A DNA stretch of 64,000 nucleotides from Rhizaria sp. SCN 62-66 (taxonomy: Eukaryota > Rhizaria, unplaced). The position numbers and the translations under genes are program-made. This document shows positions 10,358 to 20,121 of the stretch, piece after piece. The notes beneath the pieces are model-generated. The model was not told the DNA's origin and searched no databases. It was given only the letters and a program-made list of their open reading frames with translations. The DNA lies in assembly GCA_001724265.1 (NCBI GenBank), contig MEDY01000181.1, positions 1 to 64,000 on the forward strand. Reading direction: 5' to 3'. Numbering within the stretch: position 1 is the first letter of the stretch; every line of letters starts with the position of its first letter.

Positions 10358-12451
10358 ATGGAGCTTGTGCTCAACGCCTTCCGCTTTAAGTCGACAGGTC
10401 CGTTCTTCCCCCAAACTCCGCTCTCTGGTATTGCTTTGCCTTGTCAGCACTTTTTCACGTTGTATCATTTATTGCTATACACACCAACTTGCTGAAATTG
10501 CTCGCACGCACAGACTACCAGCGTACAATCGACTTCTATCAGGGTGTCCTGAAGATGCCGATTGTACGCCAGCTCGACTCCTCCGCCAAGGTCCGCCTCA
10601 CCTTCCAGTTTCCCCATGACACCGTCGGGCTGCGCTTCTAGTTTGAACGCACTGCCGCAGCTGCCGCAGCTACGAGCGCAGGCTCGGACGCGGGGTTTGA
10701 GACGCTGCCGTCGCTGCCGACCGCGCCGCGCGACTCAGTGTCGCTTCTGCTCTATGTGGCCGCGATGGACCCCGTCGTGGCCCGCGCGCGCGCGATGGGC
10801 TTCGTCGTCTACGTCCCACCAGCGAAGCTCAACCATCTTGTTACATCGTACGTTTTTGCACGCGCTCACGTTGCCTCGCTCTATATACTTCGATGACTTC
10901 TTGCCACACTGATTGAACCGCTCTACCTTGTCAGTCACACTGTTTTAGCTCCCGTTCATCTTACGCGCGCATTACCCCCTCTCTCTTGAACTTGTTTCCC
11001 GATATCTTTAGCGCTGTGGTGCTCGACCCGAACGGACTGCGCGTGCGCCTCATGCAGGTCGATAACCAGCCCATTCTCCCGCCCATCACAACCGCGAGCG
11101 CGACCGCAGGCGGCGCTGATGCCGACTCCCCCAACCCCGGTCACGGGCACAGCCATAGCCGCAGCAGCGGCAGCGCGGTCGCTGGCGATGGCGGCGACGG
11201 CGATGGCGGCTCGCGCGCGCGGGGCCCCACGGCGCGGCTGGGCTACGTGTCGGTGCCCGTGGCGAGCGCGCGGCGCTTCGGCCAGGTCGCGGCCTTCTAC
11301 GACGCACTCGCCCTGCCCGCGCACGCGCGCCCCTCGGCCTCGGCCGCGGCGGCGGCGGCCGGGGGCGCGGGCGCGGCGCTGCCCTTCTCCGCGCTGCCGC
11401 TCACGACGGCCGGCGGCGCGGGCTCCGCTGCGGGCGCGACCTCCAGCATGAGTGCCGGTTCGAGTGCCGGCAGCAGCAGCAGCAGCGTTGGCCGCGCGTC
11501 GCGGCACCTGCGCGAAGTCGATGCGGAGCACGTTGCGGACGCGCTGACCGCCTTCTTGTGGCTTGGCAACGGGCCCCGCGCGCGCCGCCCCGCGCTCTGC
11601 CTCGTCCACAAGGCCACACGATCGGGCACCGGCGCCGCCACCACAGCGCTCTCGTCCGCGGCGGCGGCGTCGACGCCCGCAGCAGCAGCTTTGGGCGACG
11701 GCGAGTCCGGCGCGGGCGCGGGCGCGGGCGGCGAAGACAGCGAGTCTAGCGCGGTGACGGTGGCCGCCGTGTCGCACCCAGTTTTCCTGGGCGTGTCGTG
11801 CCTCGTGCACTCTATCACGGCCGCCGCCGCGCAGCTGCGTACAGTCGAGGGGCTTGCCGGTGCGCGGCTCGAGCCCGCCGCCGCCGCGCACGGGCTGCCG
11901 CGCTGTGTCTCCTTTATTGACCCCGTACGTGACGCCGCTTGCGCTGCTTGTCTTGCTACACTACGATCATTGCCTGACTTGTTTGTTGGTGTTGATTGTG
12001 ATATGTTATCCCGTTTATTGAATGTGTGTTTTATGTAATGCAACTGGCTGTGATATTATTTGTGTATTTCCTGTGTTGTTTTTAAATATCATGTTTGCCT
12101 TTTTATGTCATACTTGTTTTCTTACCCTTATTGTACTTCCTTTAATTACCCACTAAGGCTTCCGTTGCGGTCGAAGTCACCGATGGCGTGCCGTACACGC
12201 CAGCTGCATCAGCGTCCTCTGCCACCGCGGTTGCAGTCGGCGCCGGCTCTTCCTCCGACACAGCGGCTCTGCTTGCCTCTGTTTACGGCCAGAGCATTCA
12301 CGGTCAGAGTCACGGCCACGGTCACGGGACTCCGCGGGGCAGCGCGCCGTCACAGGCGCAGCCACAGCAGCAGCCACAGCAGGCACAGTCGCTTTCATCG
12401 CTGGTGCGATTCGGTCCGACGCCGGAGCCATGGCAGGGCCGCCACGGGTGA
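10358..12451 (+). CDS. Two-domain VOC (glyoxalase/dioxygenase superfamily) protein
   Basis: Four exons: 10358-10397, 10514-10847, 11012-11924 and 12158-12451 (526 residues, TGA stop). All phases agree. Donors are GTCCGT, GTACGT and GTACGT. The first VOC module runs from NAFRFKSTDYQRTIDFYQ through LKMPIVRQL and RLTFQF to DPNGLRVRLMQV. The second starts at LGYVSVPVASARRFGQVAAF and ends at CVSFIDPASVAVEV, with long Ala/Gly/Ser-rich insertions. VOC proteins are metal-binding enzymes such as glyoxalases and ring-cleaving dioxygenases; the substrate cannot be told here. A TAG at 10639 (codon 56) falls inside the first module between GLRF and FERTAAAAA and must be read through for the domain to be whole. 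The C-terminus is Gln/His/Ser-rich. Confidence 0.75.
10639..10641 (+). other. In-frame TAG of VOC gene
   Basis: The TAG lies in the middle of exon 2, in a beta-strand of the first VOC module. The same frame continues for 68 codons to a matching GTACGT donor, so translation must pass it. Confidence 0.85.
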
Positions 12452-13161
12452 GAGCTGTAAGTGAACGCAGTCGTTCCTGTTCAGATATCCATTGAGACTG
12501 CGATGTGGAGTTGCATTGCGCTGTCGTTTCGGCTGTAACCGGCGACGAATATTAACGCCAAGGGTTGCCGCGGCTCTTGCACGCCGTCACTATCGTGGGA
12601 TGAGTTGTCTCTTCTCTCATAATCGTATAAATTTGTACTTACTGATATTTTGAGAACCCCAACGGAAGGGACGGGGCAGGTGGTGTCGGACAGTGCGCAA
12701 CTACAACCATTTGCGCACAAACACGACGGCGATTTTGTGTGATGATTGTGTTTTTTTATGGATTAAATATGATGTATAATGAAGATATCGAAAATTATTA
12801 TGACGACGAGGTTAAATGTAGTGAACATTCGGATTTGATAGAACGAAGTGGCAGTGGACAACATGTGGACTAACTGACCTTCTTTAAATGTGCATTTACA
12901 CAATTCTACGACTTGCTCTTCATGCAGAAACCTCGGACTTGCCCACAGGGGTTAAGTTTGTAGAGAATATAAGGAGATATATGACGTTTATATGTAAGGA
13001 TACCAAGGAATATGCTCAATAATGCTGTATATCGAAGACTGTATTGAGGGGAAATAAAAATTAAGTCTGTACTTTCCAAGACTTACATTACACCTGTACT
13101 AGTAAACTTCTAACGCTGTACGCCCCTCCATGCGTCTTTCACATACACAAGAGACATGACC
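12452..13161. other. Intergenic spacer, AT-rich
   Basis: About 700 bases that become strongly AT-rich after 12740. It is flanked by the 3' ends of the VOC gene (+) and the ankyrin relic (-), so it should hold two transcript ends. No gene was seen. Confidence 0.5.
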
Positions 13162-13729
13162 TTATCTTGACACGCAGCCGTTGTGATATCTTAAATAATC
13201 AAAACACAACACACACACTGCGAGCTTTTCCCCGATGGCCTGAAGCACGGCTGGGTGCGTGGCGGCGAGCTCGCACATCGTTTTGCCAGCTGCGTCAGTG
13301 GCTCGTGCGCGCACGGCATCATCACGATTGTAGTGGGCAGCGAGCGCAAGCGGCGGCCGCCCGGCTGCGTTTGTGGCCTCGGGTACAGCCGATGCGGGCA
13401 CGCCCATGGCGGCGCAGTGCGCCACAACGGCTTCAATGACGCCCGCGTTGTTGTCAAACGTGGCATCATGCATCGTGGCCCAGCCCTGGTGGTCGCGTAG
13501 CACCGGGTTGGCGGTTGGCGCCCGCGCGCAGCAGCGCCTGCACAACGGCCGTAAAACCGTTGGTGGCCATGCGCAATAACGGGATCTTGCACAACGTGTT
13601 GAGCAAGTTGACGCTCGCGCCCGCGGCCGCCACGGCGCCCGCAGCGCCCAGGCGCGACGCGTGCACTAGCGCGGGCACGCCGCTAGGGCCCGGCATCGGT
13701 GAGTAATACAGTTTATTGAATTGACTCAA
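13162..13729 (-). pseudogene. Ankyrin-repeat relic A (frameshifted)
   Basis: The minus strand encodes ankyrin-type helices: GVPALVHASRLGAAGAVAAA, then CKIPLLRMATNGFTAVVQAL, LLRAGAN, then in another frame NPVLRDHQGWATMHDA, AGVIEAVVAHCAAM and GRPPLALAAHYNRDDAV. The frame shift falls at 13506-13519, where a 7-base unit (GCCAACC on the coding strand) is present twice. With one unit the translation would read the canonical GANP. No start was identified and the 5' side is uncertain. It is related to relic B at 29370-29690. It could be an exon of a longer gene with introns I could not place, but the frameshift favours a decaying copy. Confidence 0.6.
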
Positions 13730-13759
13730 AGAGGCATTTTTTTTGTAGTACAGTTGTAG

Positions 13760-14366
13760 TTACATCGACATTGTCGTGACGCAACTGCCTGATGTGAAGA
13801 TGCGGGCGCAAAGGCGCATGCAAGTGATGTCATCCTAGCTATGGCATGGGCTACGGCGCAATTCCCCATTTCCAATCGACTTCAAGTCAGTAGCGCTCTT
13901 ACTTACAACTTTAGATGTGGGTTTATTCATCGACATGTGCTGAGTTGGTGATAACAAGCTTGGCACTTGAAGGGCACTAGCAGCAGATACAGGGTAAACT
14001 GCAGTGGTGGCGAGAGCAGCCGGGTTATCTCCGTGGTGGTGGTGTACGCCCAACGTCTTGATGTTGGACCAGTTCTTAACAGCAGTCATGCCAGCATTCT
14101 CACCCCATTTGGCAGTCAATGTAGCGACGTCCGCTGCGATGATTGACTCATTTGAATAAGCTAGAGATTTTAATAGATCTGTGGCCATCGCGAGGGACTT
14201 GTGCCGCTCATTGACTTCCGCGATCGCGTTTATTCCGGCGCGATTCCACGAGTGTTGATCCAAGCTTGGGGATGAGATCGGGCATATCAAAGCGGATAAA
14301 TAACCCACTAAATCTATACTACCCGACTTAATACGGTTTGCGGACGATTCATTTGCTCGGTGCGGA
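13760..14366 (-). CDS. Unrecognised ORF, possibly an exon, with one TAG
   Basis: An open frame on the minus strand runs from a CTCAG acceptor-like site at about 14366 (GNKRPHRANESSANRIKSG) through SLDQHSWNRAGINAIAEV and ATLTAKWGENAGMTAVKNWS to TAA at 13762-13760, with one TAG at 13837-13835. The first in-frame ATG is internal (MATDLLKSLAYSNES, near 14190). GC content is lower than in the confident genes and I do not recognise the family. It could be the 5' part of the ankyrin gene that became relic A, a remnant of a mobile element, or chance. Confidence 0.3.
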
Positions 14367-14718
14367 CGTTTGTTTCCTGAGCAGGTTAAAAACAGAATTC
14401 TTCTTCTCTCCCAAATGTGTTTCGTACGTATTCTGAATTGAAATTCGAGTGTATTTTGCTGATTAGCTCCTCGTAAACTCGTATTAATAGTGTGTACTGC
14501 CTCGCTGGCTTGCTGGGCAATACGCCACGAACAGATGTTTGTTGATTATAAAATTGTTAAATTGTAAGACTAGAGTTAAGTAGAGCTCGGCACGACACGC
14601 AGACTCGCTTTGCGCGTGTGTTGCGTGCTTTGGCTCGCGCCACCACTTGCCATATGCGCAACATCGTTTTAACACACGAGATTAGTAGTATGTGTGTCGT
14701 ACTCGTGCGTTTCTCAGT
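14309..14718. other. Spacer between unrecognised ORF and SNARE 3' end
   Basis: About 400 bases of AT-rich sequence, apart from the possible exon start near 14366. Presumed 3' region of the SNARE gene. No further gene was seen. Confidence 0.4.
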
Positions 14719-15418
14719 TTAGCCGCGCCACCACTTGCCCATGCGCGTGAGGAGCTTGTCCGAGAGCTTCTGCTCGGCGATGACCTCCTTCTGGTTCGCG
14801 TTAACGCGGCGCATCGTCTCCTCCTGCTGGTTGAGACGTTCGAGCGTGTCGCGCGCGACGTCCTCCGACTGGAGCAGCTGTGCACGCGCGGCGTGCAGGC
14901 GCTCCATGTTGGCTGCGTGGCGCTCGTCCTCGTCCACAGGCCCGTCGGCGGGGCCGCCCGCGGCGCCGGCGCGGGGCGCGCGCGCGAGCAGCTGGCGCCG
15001 CTTGAGGTCCTCGACCTTGGCCGTGTACGTCTTGGTCTGCGCCAGCGCGGCGGCCTTGGCCGTGGGGTTGGCGAGCGCGTGGACGTGGATCTTGAGCTGG
15101 TCCAGAAGCTGCTCGGCCTCCTCGATCGTGTCCGTGATGTCGTCGGGCAGCGGGCCCGAGGTGGGGATCGGAGCCAGGAGCTCCTCCAGGTCGGACAGGT
15201 AGCTGTGCGCGGCAGAGGAGCGCGCGGCAGAGGGAAAGTTGGAAAGCAGAAGCGGGGTCAAGAGGTGGAGAGAGAGAGAGAGAGAGAGAGAGAATAAGTG
15301 AGTTGTCAGGCGCAATAAAGACTCAAAGCTCGTGAATACGCATAGAATATACGTTCGTCAGACATTGGATTGGAGCATGAAAGAGAGCAGAGGGGACGTA
15401 CTTGTTGACAGTGGACAT
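14719..15418 (-). CDS. Qb-SNARE-like protein (Vti1-like)
   Basis: Two exons on the minus strand: 15418-15402 (17 bases, ATG to AA) and 15202-14719. They are joined in phase across an intron with donor GTACGT and acceptor GCACAG, giving 166 residues and a TAA stop. The protein starts MSTVNNYLSDLEELLAPIP. An N-terminal helical region like the Vti1 Habc domain (TIEEAEQLLDQLKIHVHALA, KVEDLKRRQLL) is followed by a Gly/Ala linker and a SNARE-type heptad helix at about 110-160 (DTLERLNQQEETMRRVNANQ) with a Gln at the likely zero layer. SNAREs of this type drive Golgi-endosome fusion. It ends LLTRMGKWWRG with no membrane anchor, unlike Vti1, so membrane attachment would need a partner or a missed exon. 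Confidence 0.65.
15268..15293. repeat. (GA)n microsatellite in SNARE intron
   Basis: About 13 uninterrupted GA dinucleotides on the plus strand, which read as a CT tract on the coding strand. They lie upstream of the intron acceptor and could serve as a polypyrimidine tract. Confidence 0.95.
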
Positions 15419-16218
15419 GAACGTGTGCTGTGTTGAGCTGACTGGGAGAGCTGTTTTGAATGCGGCGCTGCGCTGAGAGAGCGAGGGGCGCGCAAGGGCG
15501 GAACAAAAGTGAGGGACTAAGGCGCGGGGGGGAAAAGCAAAGACGCGAACGGTCTGTGTGAAGTCAGAGAGATGAGGCAGAAGCGATGCCGGCAGCGAAT
15601 GAGCAAGAGTGGTCAAGTGGGAAAAGGGGAGGGGGAAGCGCGCGGGCGCCGAGGATAGGGCGTTTCAAGGAGCAGCGTGTGAGAATCCAGCATAGGAGAT
15701 ATTCGGAGCAAAGATTACGAACGGCTTGTGCGGCCTGGACGGGAAAAAAAAGTGCTAAGGAGGCCTTTCATAACGTCTCGTCGAGCGACGCGTCAACGGC
15801 CATCCATTGACGTTAAAGGCGTCTAGCGCACGTCATCAAGCCGAAGAGCATGTACTATAAAAGGAAAAAGTATAACTCAAGCGTAGCTCAGTCTGAATGA
15901 CCGCTTGTGTACGATTAACGGTCGTTTCCCCCTTTTGCTGTGAGTTTAACTGACTTTTCTGAGTCATCAGACTGGGTGAACGATAGTGATCTTGTGGCTG
16001 TGTTGAAAACACGTTATTAACCGTGCATATCGTCACTTCGGCGCGCGTATGCGATGCTATTTGATATAGATTCTAATCCAAATATATTGTTTTCTTATTC
16101 CACACCAGGCTTCACTTGATATTGTGTCGAACAGGTCTTTTTTGCGCCACTCGGCAGTCTTGCTCCTTCTCGACCCAAACACCGTACCGTCCGGCCCCCG
16201 CGCGGGGAGCTCTGTCCG
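15419..16218. other. Intergenic region between divergent SNARE and pseudouridine synthase genes
   Basis: About 800 bases that must hold both promoters and 5' leaders. It is moderately GC-rich to about 15650 and then AT-rich. Stretches near 15840-15880 and 16060-16090 are AT-rich. No gene was seen. Confidence 0.45.
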
Positions 16219-19200
16219 ATGCTCCGTGCCGGCGCGCTGACCGCAGCCGCGCGCATTAGGACCCTTGCCGCCCCTCTGTTTCTGCCACGCCTTGCAACCG
16301 TGCTCTCATGCCCGCCCCGGCGCACGCTTTCCGTCTCTGCCGCCACGCACGGTGTCTCAACCGCGACTGCGGCTGCGGACTCGGGCGCGGTGGCCGCGGC
16401 CCGCGCGCGGCTGCCGCTGCTTTTCAACTCGTGGGACGACCCTTTTGTGGTGGTGTACAAGCCCGCTGGGCTGGCCATGCAGCTGCGCGGCGACCTGCCC
16501 GCCGGCCAGCCCTCGGCCGCAGTCAACGCCGACGCTAACGCTTGTGACGCCAACGCTAACGCTTGTGACGCCGATGCTCACGCTTGCGACGCCGACGTCG
16601 ACGCTGACGACGCTGACGCTGAGGTGGGCGTGGAAGCCGCGGGCCGCGGCGTCCAACCGTCAGTGATGTCTCTCGCGCGGTTACTCGCGGGATCCGCGCG
16701 GCCTGTGTACCTTGTGCACCGGCTGGACAAACACACCGCGGGGGCGCTCGTGCTCGCGCTGCACCGCGCGGCGGCCTCGGAGCTGCAGGGCTCGGTGCAG
16801 CGGTCCGCCACGCTGAATACAGCACAGGATGAGTTAAATATAGCACAGGATGAGCTCTGCGCCGCAGAGGAAGCCGCTGCAGAGCAAGCTGTTAGTGCAC
16901 AAGAGGATGCCATTTCAGATGCAAAGACAGACGCTGCAGCGGCGGAAATGGGGCCGTCAGCGGTGCTGCGGGCGCAAAAGAGCGCGGCGCGGCGCGCGCT
17001 GCGCTCTGTGCTCGACCGCGGCGCGCCCTGGGTCAAACGGTACGCGGCTCGCTTCGAACAGTACAAAGCGATATATATTATACCGGTGAGCCCAATATAA
17101 TGTATTTTAGCTGTTGTGCTTTCCGGAGGTCTTCTAACATTGTAACTTTTGTTTTAACTCGATTGCGCTCAATTTCTATAGGTACCGCATCGTGGTCGAC
17201 TTGCCGCCCTGTGTGCAAGCAGGGTTACAGCCACAGAACCACCACAGCAGTCGCAACCGCTGGCCACACCCGTTGTCTGCGCTTGTTTCGCCCCACCTGG
17301 GCGGTACCGGCCTCTTCGCCGTCCAGTCACTGCGCGACAGCGATAGGGCCGCCGTCGCCCCCGGTCAGAGCCAGAGCGGCGCCGCTGTGGAGCGCGTGCT
17401 GCTGCGGTAGGGCGCGCTGGCGACGTGGACGCTGCGGCGGCCGCTGTTTCCGCCCGCGCTGCTCGCGCACATCCCCGTCGTGCCCACTGGAGCCAGCGCT
17501 AGCGCGGGAACGGGATCAGAGACCGGCGCTGCGGACCCGCCTGCAGACACGGTGCTGACGGCGGCGCAGGGCTGGCGTGTCACACTGCCAACCAGCGGTG
17601 CTATCAACCCAGTGACATCGACAGCGCCAGTGACAACAGTTGCGGCGCCTGCCTCGATGGCCGAGTCTTCTGCCGCCGCGCTGTTCTCCGGCGACACCGT
17701 GCCTCCAGGTGCGTGGGCAGAAAAATCGCTCGCGCTAGGACCCGCCGTGCGCGCGCGCGCTCAAGCCGCGGCGCGTCGCCGGCTGCCCTGGGCATGGGCT
17801 AACGCCCGCCTTGGCTCCGATGACGTCAACGCTGTAGATACTGCGCAGACAGTTGATACACCAGAGCAAAATGGGAGCAGCTCACTCGTGCTCGATGTGC
17901 CGGGCGCTGCAACGCTCTGTGCGCCTGTGCCGGTCGCCGCGCAACCGGGCGCTTCGTTGGCCGTTGCGAACGACTTTGCCGTGCTTGCCGGTGCGCTGCC
18001 GCTGTCCGCTGCAGTGACCCCGGTTGACAGCGTCGCACTGGCAGAACGTGTTTCAAGCGCGCTGCGGGCGCGCTAGCGGCTTGCAGTGGGCGACGAAGCG
18101 TCTGCGGTCACGCCCCCACCACAGCAAGGACCAGGCGTCGCAGGTGCGCAAGAGAGCGGAACCGGCGTGGTTGCGCTGCGCTCGCCATGGGGCGCACACC
18201 GGCTGTTGCTGCAGCCCGACGCTGAGGCTGAGGCCGCGGACGGCCGCCGGTGGCGCGCGGGCCGCTTTCTGCGCTATGCCGCGCTGCCCTGCGGCTGCGC
18301 GCTGCCCCACCGCGCCGCCGCTGCGGGCGTACATGCGCGCGACTTCCGCCCCGACGACTCGCCGCGCTCTCTATCTTTCCACAAGGAGAGCAAGATCCTC
18401 GACACGCTTGGTGTCGAGGACGCGAGTGCGAGCGCGAGCGCGAGTGCGCAGTACAGCGCCGAGGCGCTGGCGCCGCGGTTTGCGCTGCACCCGTTCGTGC
18501 CGGAGCACATCCTGTTCGAGTCCGCGCCGGCGGGCAGCGCGACGCACGAGCTCAAGCCGCTGGCACCGGACCGCGCTGGCGGCGCGGCGGGGCGGCCGCC
18601 GGCGGTGTTCACGGCCGTGCGCGCCCGCGCCCGGCGCGCGCTGACGACGTTCCGCCTCGAAGGGCTCGCTCGCGGCGGTACGGCGGCGGTGTACACGGCG
18701 CAACTGGGCACGGGCCGTACCCACCAGCTGCGCGTGCACTTCGCAGACGCGGGGCTGCCAATCCGCGGCGACCCATACTACAACCGCCCGCTCGTCGCCG
18801 CATGGGCTGAAGCGGTGCTATCCGCCGCCGCCGCCGCTGATGATGATGATAAGGGGGCTGAGGGCGCCGACAAAGCTGTGTCGCCGTCACCGCAACCGCA
18901 GTTGCTGCTGGAATCGGAACTGCATTTGCAGGCGTACTTCTTGCAGTTTCCGCTCCCGCGCCGTGCGCTCGCCGACGCCTTGGAAAACGAGGCCGACAGC
19001 GCCGACGCCAACGCCAACGCTCACGGTGACGGTTCGATGCAACGCGGAGACCTTGGCCGCAGCGCGGTACCGAACGGCAGCGACCCGCTGGTGCGACTCA
19101 TTCCCGTTGCCAACACCGACAGCAGCAGGCACAGTGCCACAATTGCGGCCCGGTGGACAGAGGCGCCTCTACCGGGCCCGCCCGCGCTCGCGCCGGGCCG

Positions 19201-19939
19201 TCTGGGCGCGGGCTCACGCGGGCGGCGTGTGGCTGAGCACGGCGCGCTGCTGGCCACCCTTGCGCGCGTCGCAAATGCAGCCGCCTTTACCGCCCCTGAT
19301 CACCACGCAGCCTCTCCGCAGCAGACCGCGGCCGTCACAGGGCTGCCGGTGTGGCTGCGCGCGCGTGAGCCCTGGACTGCGGTGGCGCACGAGACTGTCG
19401 GGTCCGACGCCGCTGCGCTGTTGGCGCGCGTGTTGCGCGAAAAACCGCTGGTCGCGCCGGTGCGCACGGTCGGCGACGCCTCCGCGCTGCTGGCGCGGTG
19501 CATCGCCGCGGACAAGCCGGCGATCAAGGCGCTGACGGGCGCGTTCTTCCGCGCGCTGCACCGCCACTCTGCCGCCGCCGCAACCGCCGCCACCGGTGCG
19601 GCAGGCGCAGGCGCGGGCGCGGGCGCGGGCGCAGAGGCGCCGCGTGCGCGCGTGCGGTTGTGGTGGAACGAGCCCGACTCCGGCGGCGACGACCTGGGAC
19701 GCTACGAGACTGACTCTGCGGACGCGAGTGCGAACGCTTCCGGCGAGCCTCCGGAGCAGCACCCGCTGGGATTCACGAAGGTGCGGCGCGTGGATGGCGC
19801 CGGTGCGGCCGCTGTGGGCGCGAAGGTGTGGCGCTTTGAGAGCGACGCGGGCGTGGAGCTCGTGCGCATTGTGCTGCCGCCGCCAGAGCGCTGGGGCGTC
19901 GCCGTCGAGCAAGCCTCGCAAGCGGCGCAAGTGGTGTGA
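16219..19939 (+). CDS. RluA-type pseudouridine synthase with long insertions and two TAG codons
   Basis: Exons 16219-17060 and 17182-19939 total 1200 codons including the TGA stop (1199 residues). The junction CA|G keeps phase, with donor GTACAA and acceptor TATAG. The N-terminus (MLRAGALTAAARIRTLAAPL, Arg/Ala-rich, no acids) suggests a mitochondrial presequence. FVVVYKPAGLAMQL and YLVHRLDKHTAGALVLA are RluA motifs, with the catalytic Asp at about residue 170. GTGRTHQLRVHFADAGLPIR GDPYYN at about 790 is the family's C-terminal core motif. The enzyme isomerises uridine in rRNA, tRNA or mRNA. The two core halves are about 620 residues apart instead of roughly 100, so large insertions are present. 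TAG at 17408 (codon 357) and 18074 (codon 579) lie between them and must be read for the core to be complete. A DAxAxAC-like tandem repeat lies at 16531-16620. Confidence 0.8.
16531..16620 (+). repeat. In-frame tandem repeat in pseudouridine synthase
   Basis: A 15-base unit followed by two 21-base units and degenerate copies encodes Asp-Ala-Asn-Ala-type repeats ending in Cys. It is an expansion inside the N-terminal half of the enzyme. Confidence 0.8.
17061..17181 (+). other. Intron of pseudouridine synthase gene
   Basis: Donor GTACAA and acceptor TATAG join FEQ to YRIVVDLPPCVQ in frame. A competing GTGAGC donor at 17086 would put exon 2 in the wrong frame. Confidence 0.75.
17408..17410 (+). 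other. In-frame TAG 1 of pseudouridine synthase gene
   Basis: The flanking translation is GAAVERVLLR, TAG, GALATWTLRRPLFPP in one frame. Confidence 0.85.
18074..18076 (+). other. In-frame TAG 2 of pseudouridine synthase gene
   Basis: The flanking translation is VSSALRAR, TAG, RLAVGDEASAV. The RTHQLR core motif lies downstream in the same frame. Confidence 0.85.
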
Positions 19940-20121
19940 TTAATTTTAAAACGAACTTACTTAAGAGCGTGTTCATGAGAGTGAAACAGAATTATACAAA
20001 GCTATTTATTATTTATGCACGACCAGCATATGAAAGATACTGCAAGACGGTAGAAGTGCTTGACGAAAGTCCGACTTATGAAACTCACAAAAACTGGAGT
20101 TGAAAGCAGGTTGATTTGAGA

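Noticed and set aside
17086-17181. GTGAGC donor for the pseudouridine synthase intron
   Set aside because: It gives a frame without family similarity and with early stops, whereas the GTACAA donor at 17061 restores the frame exactly.
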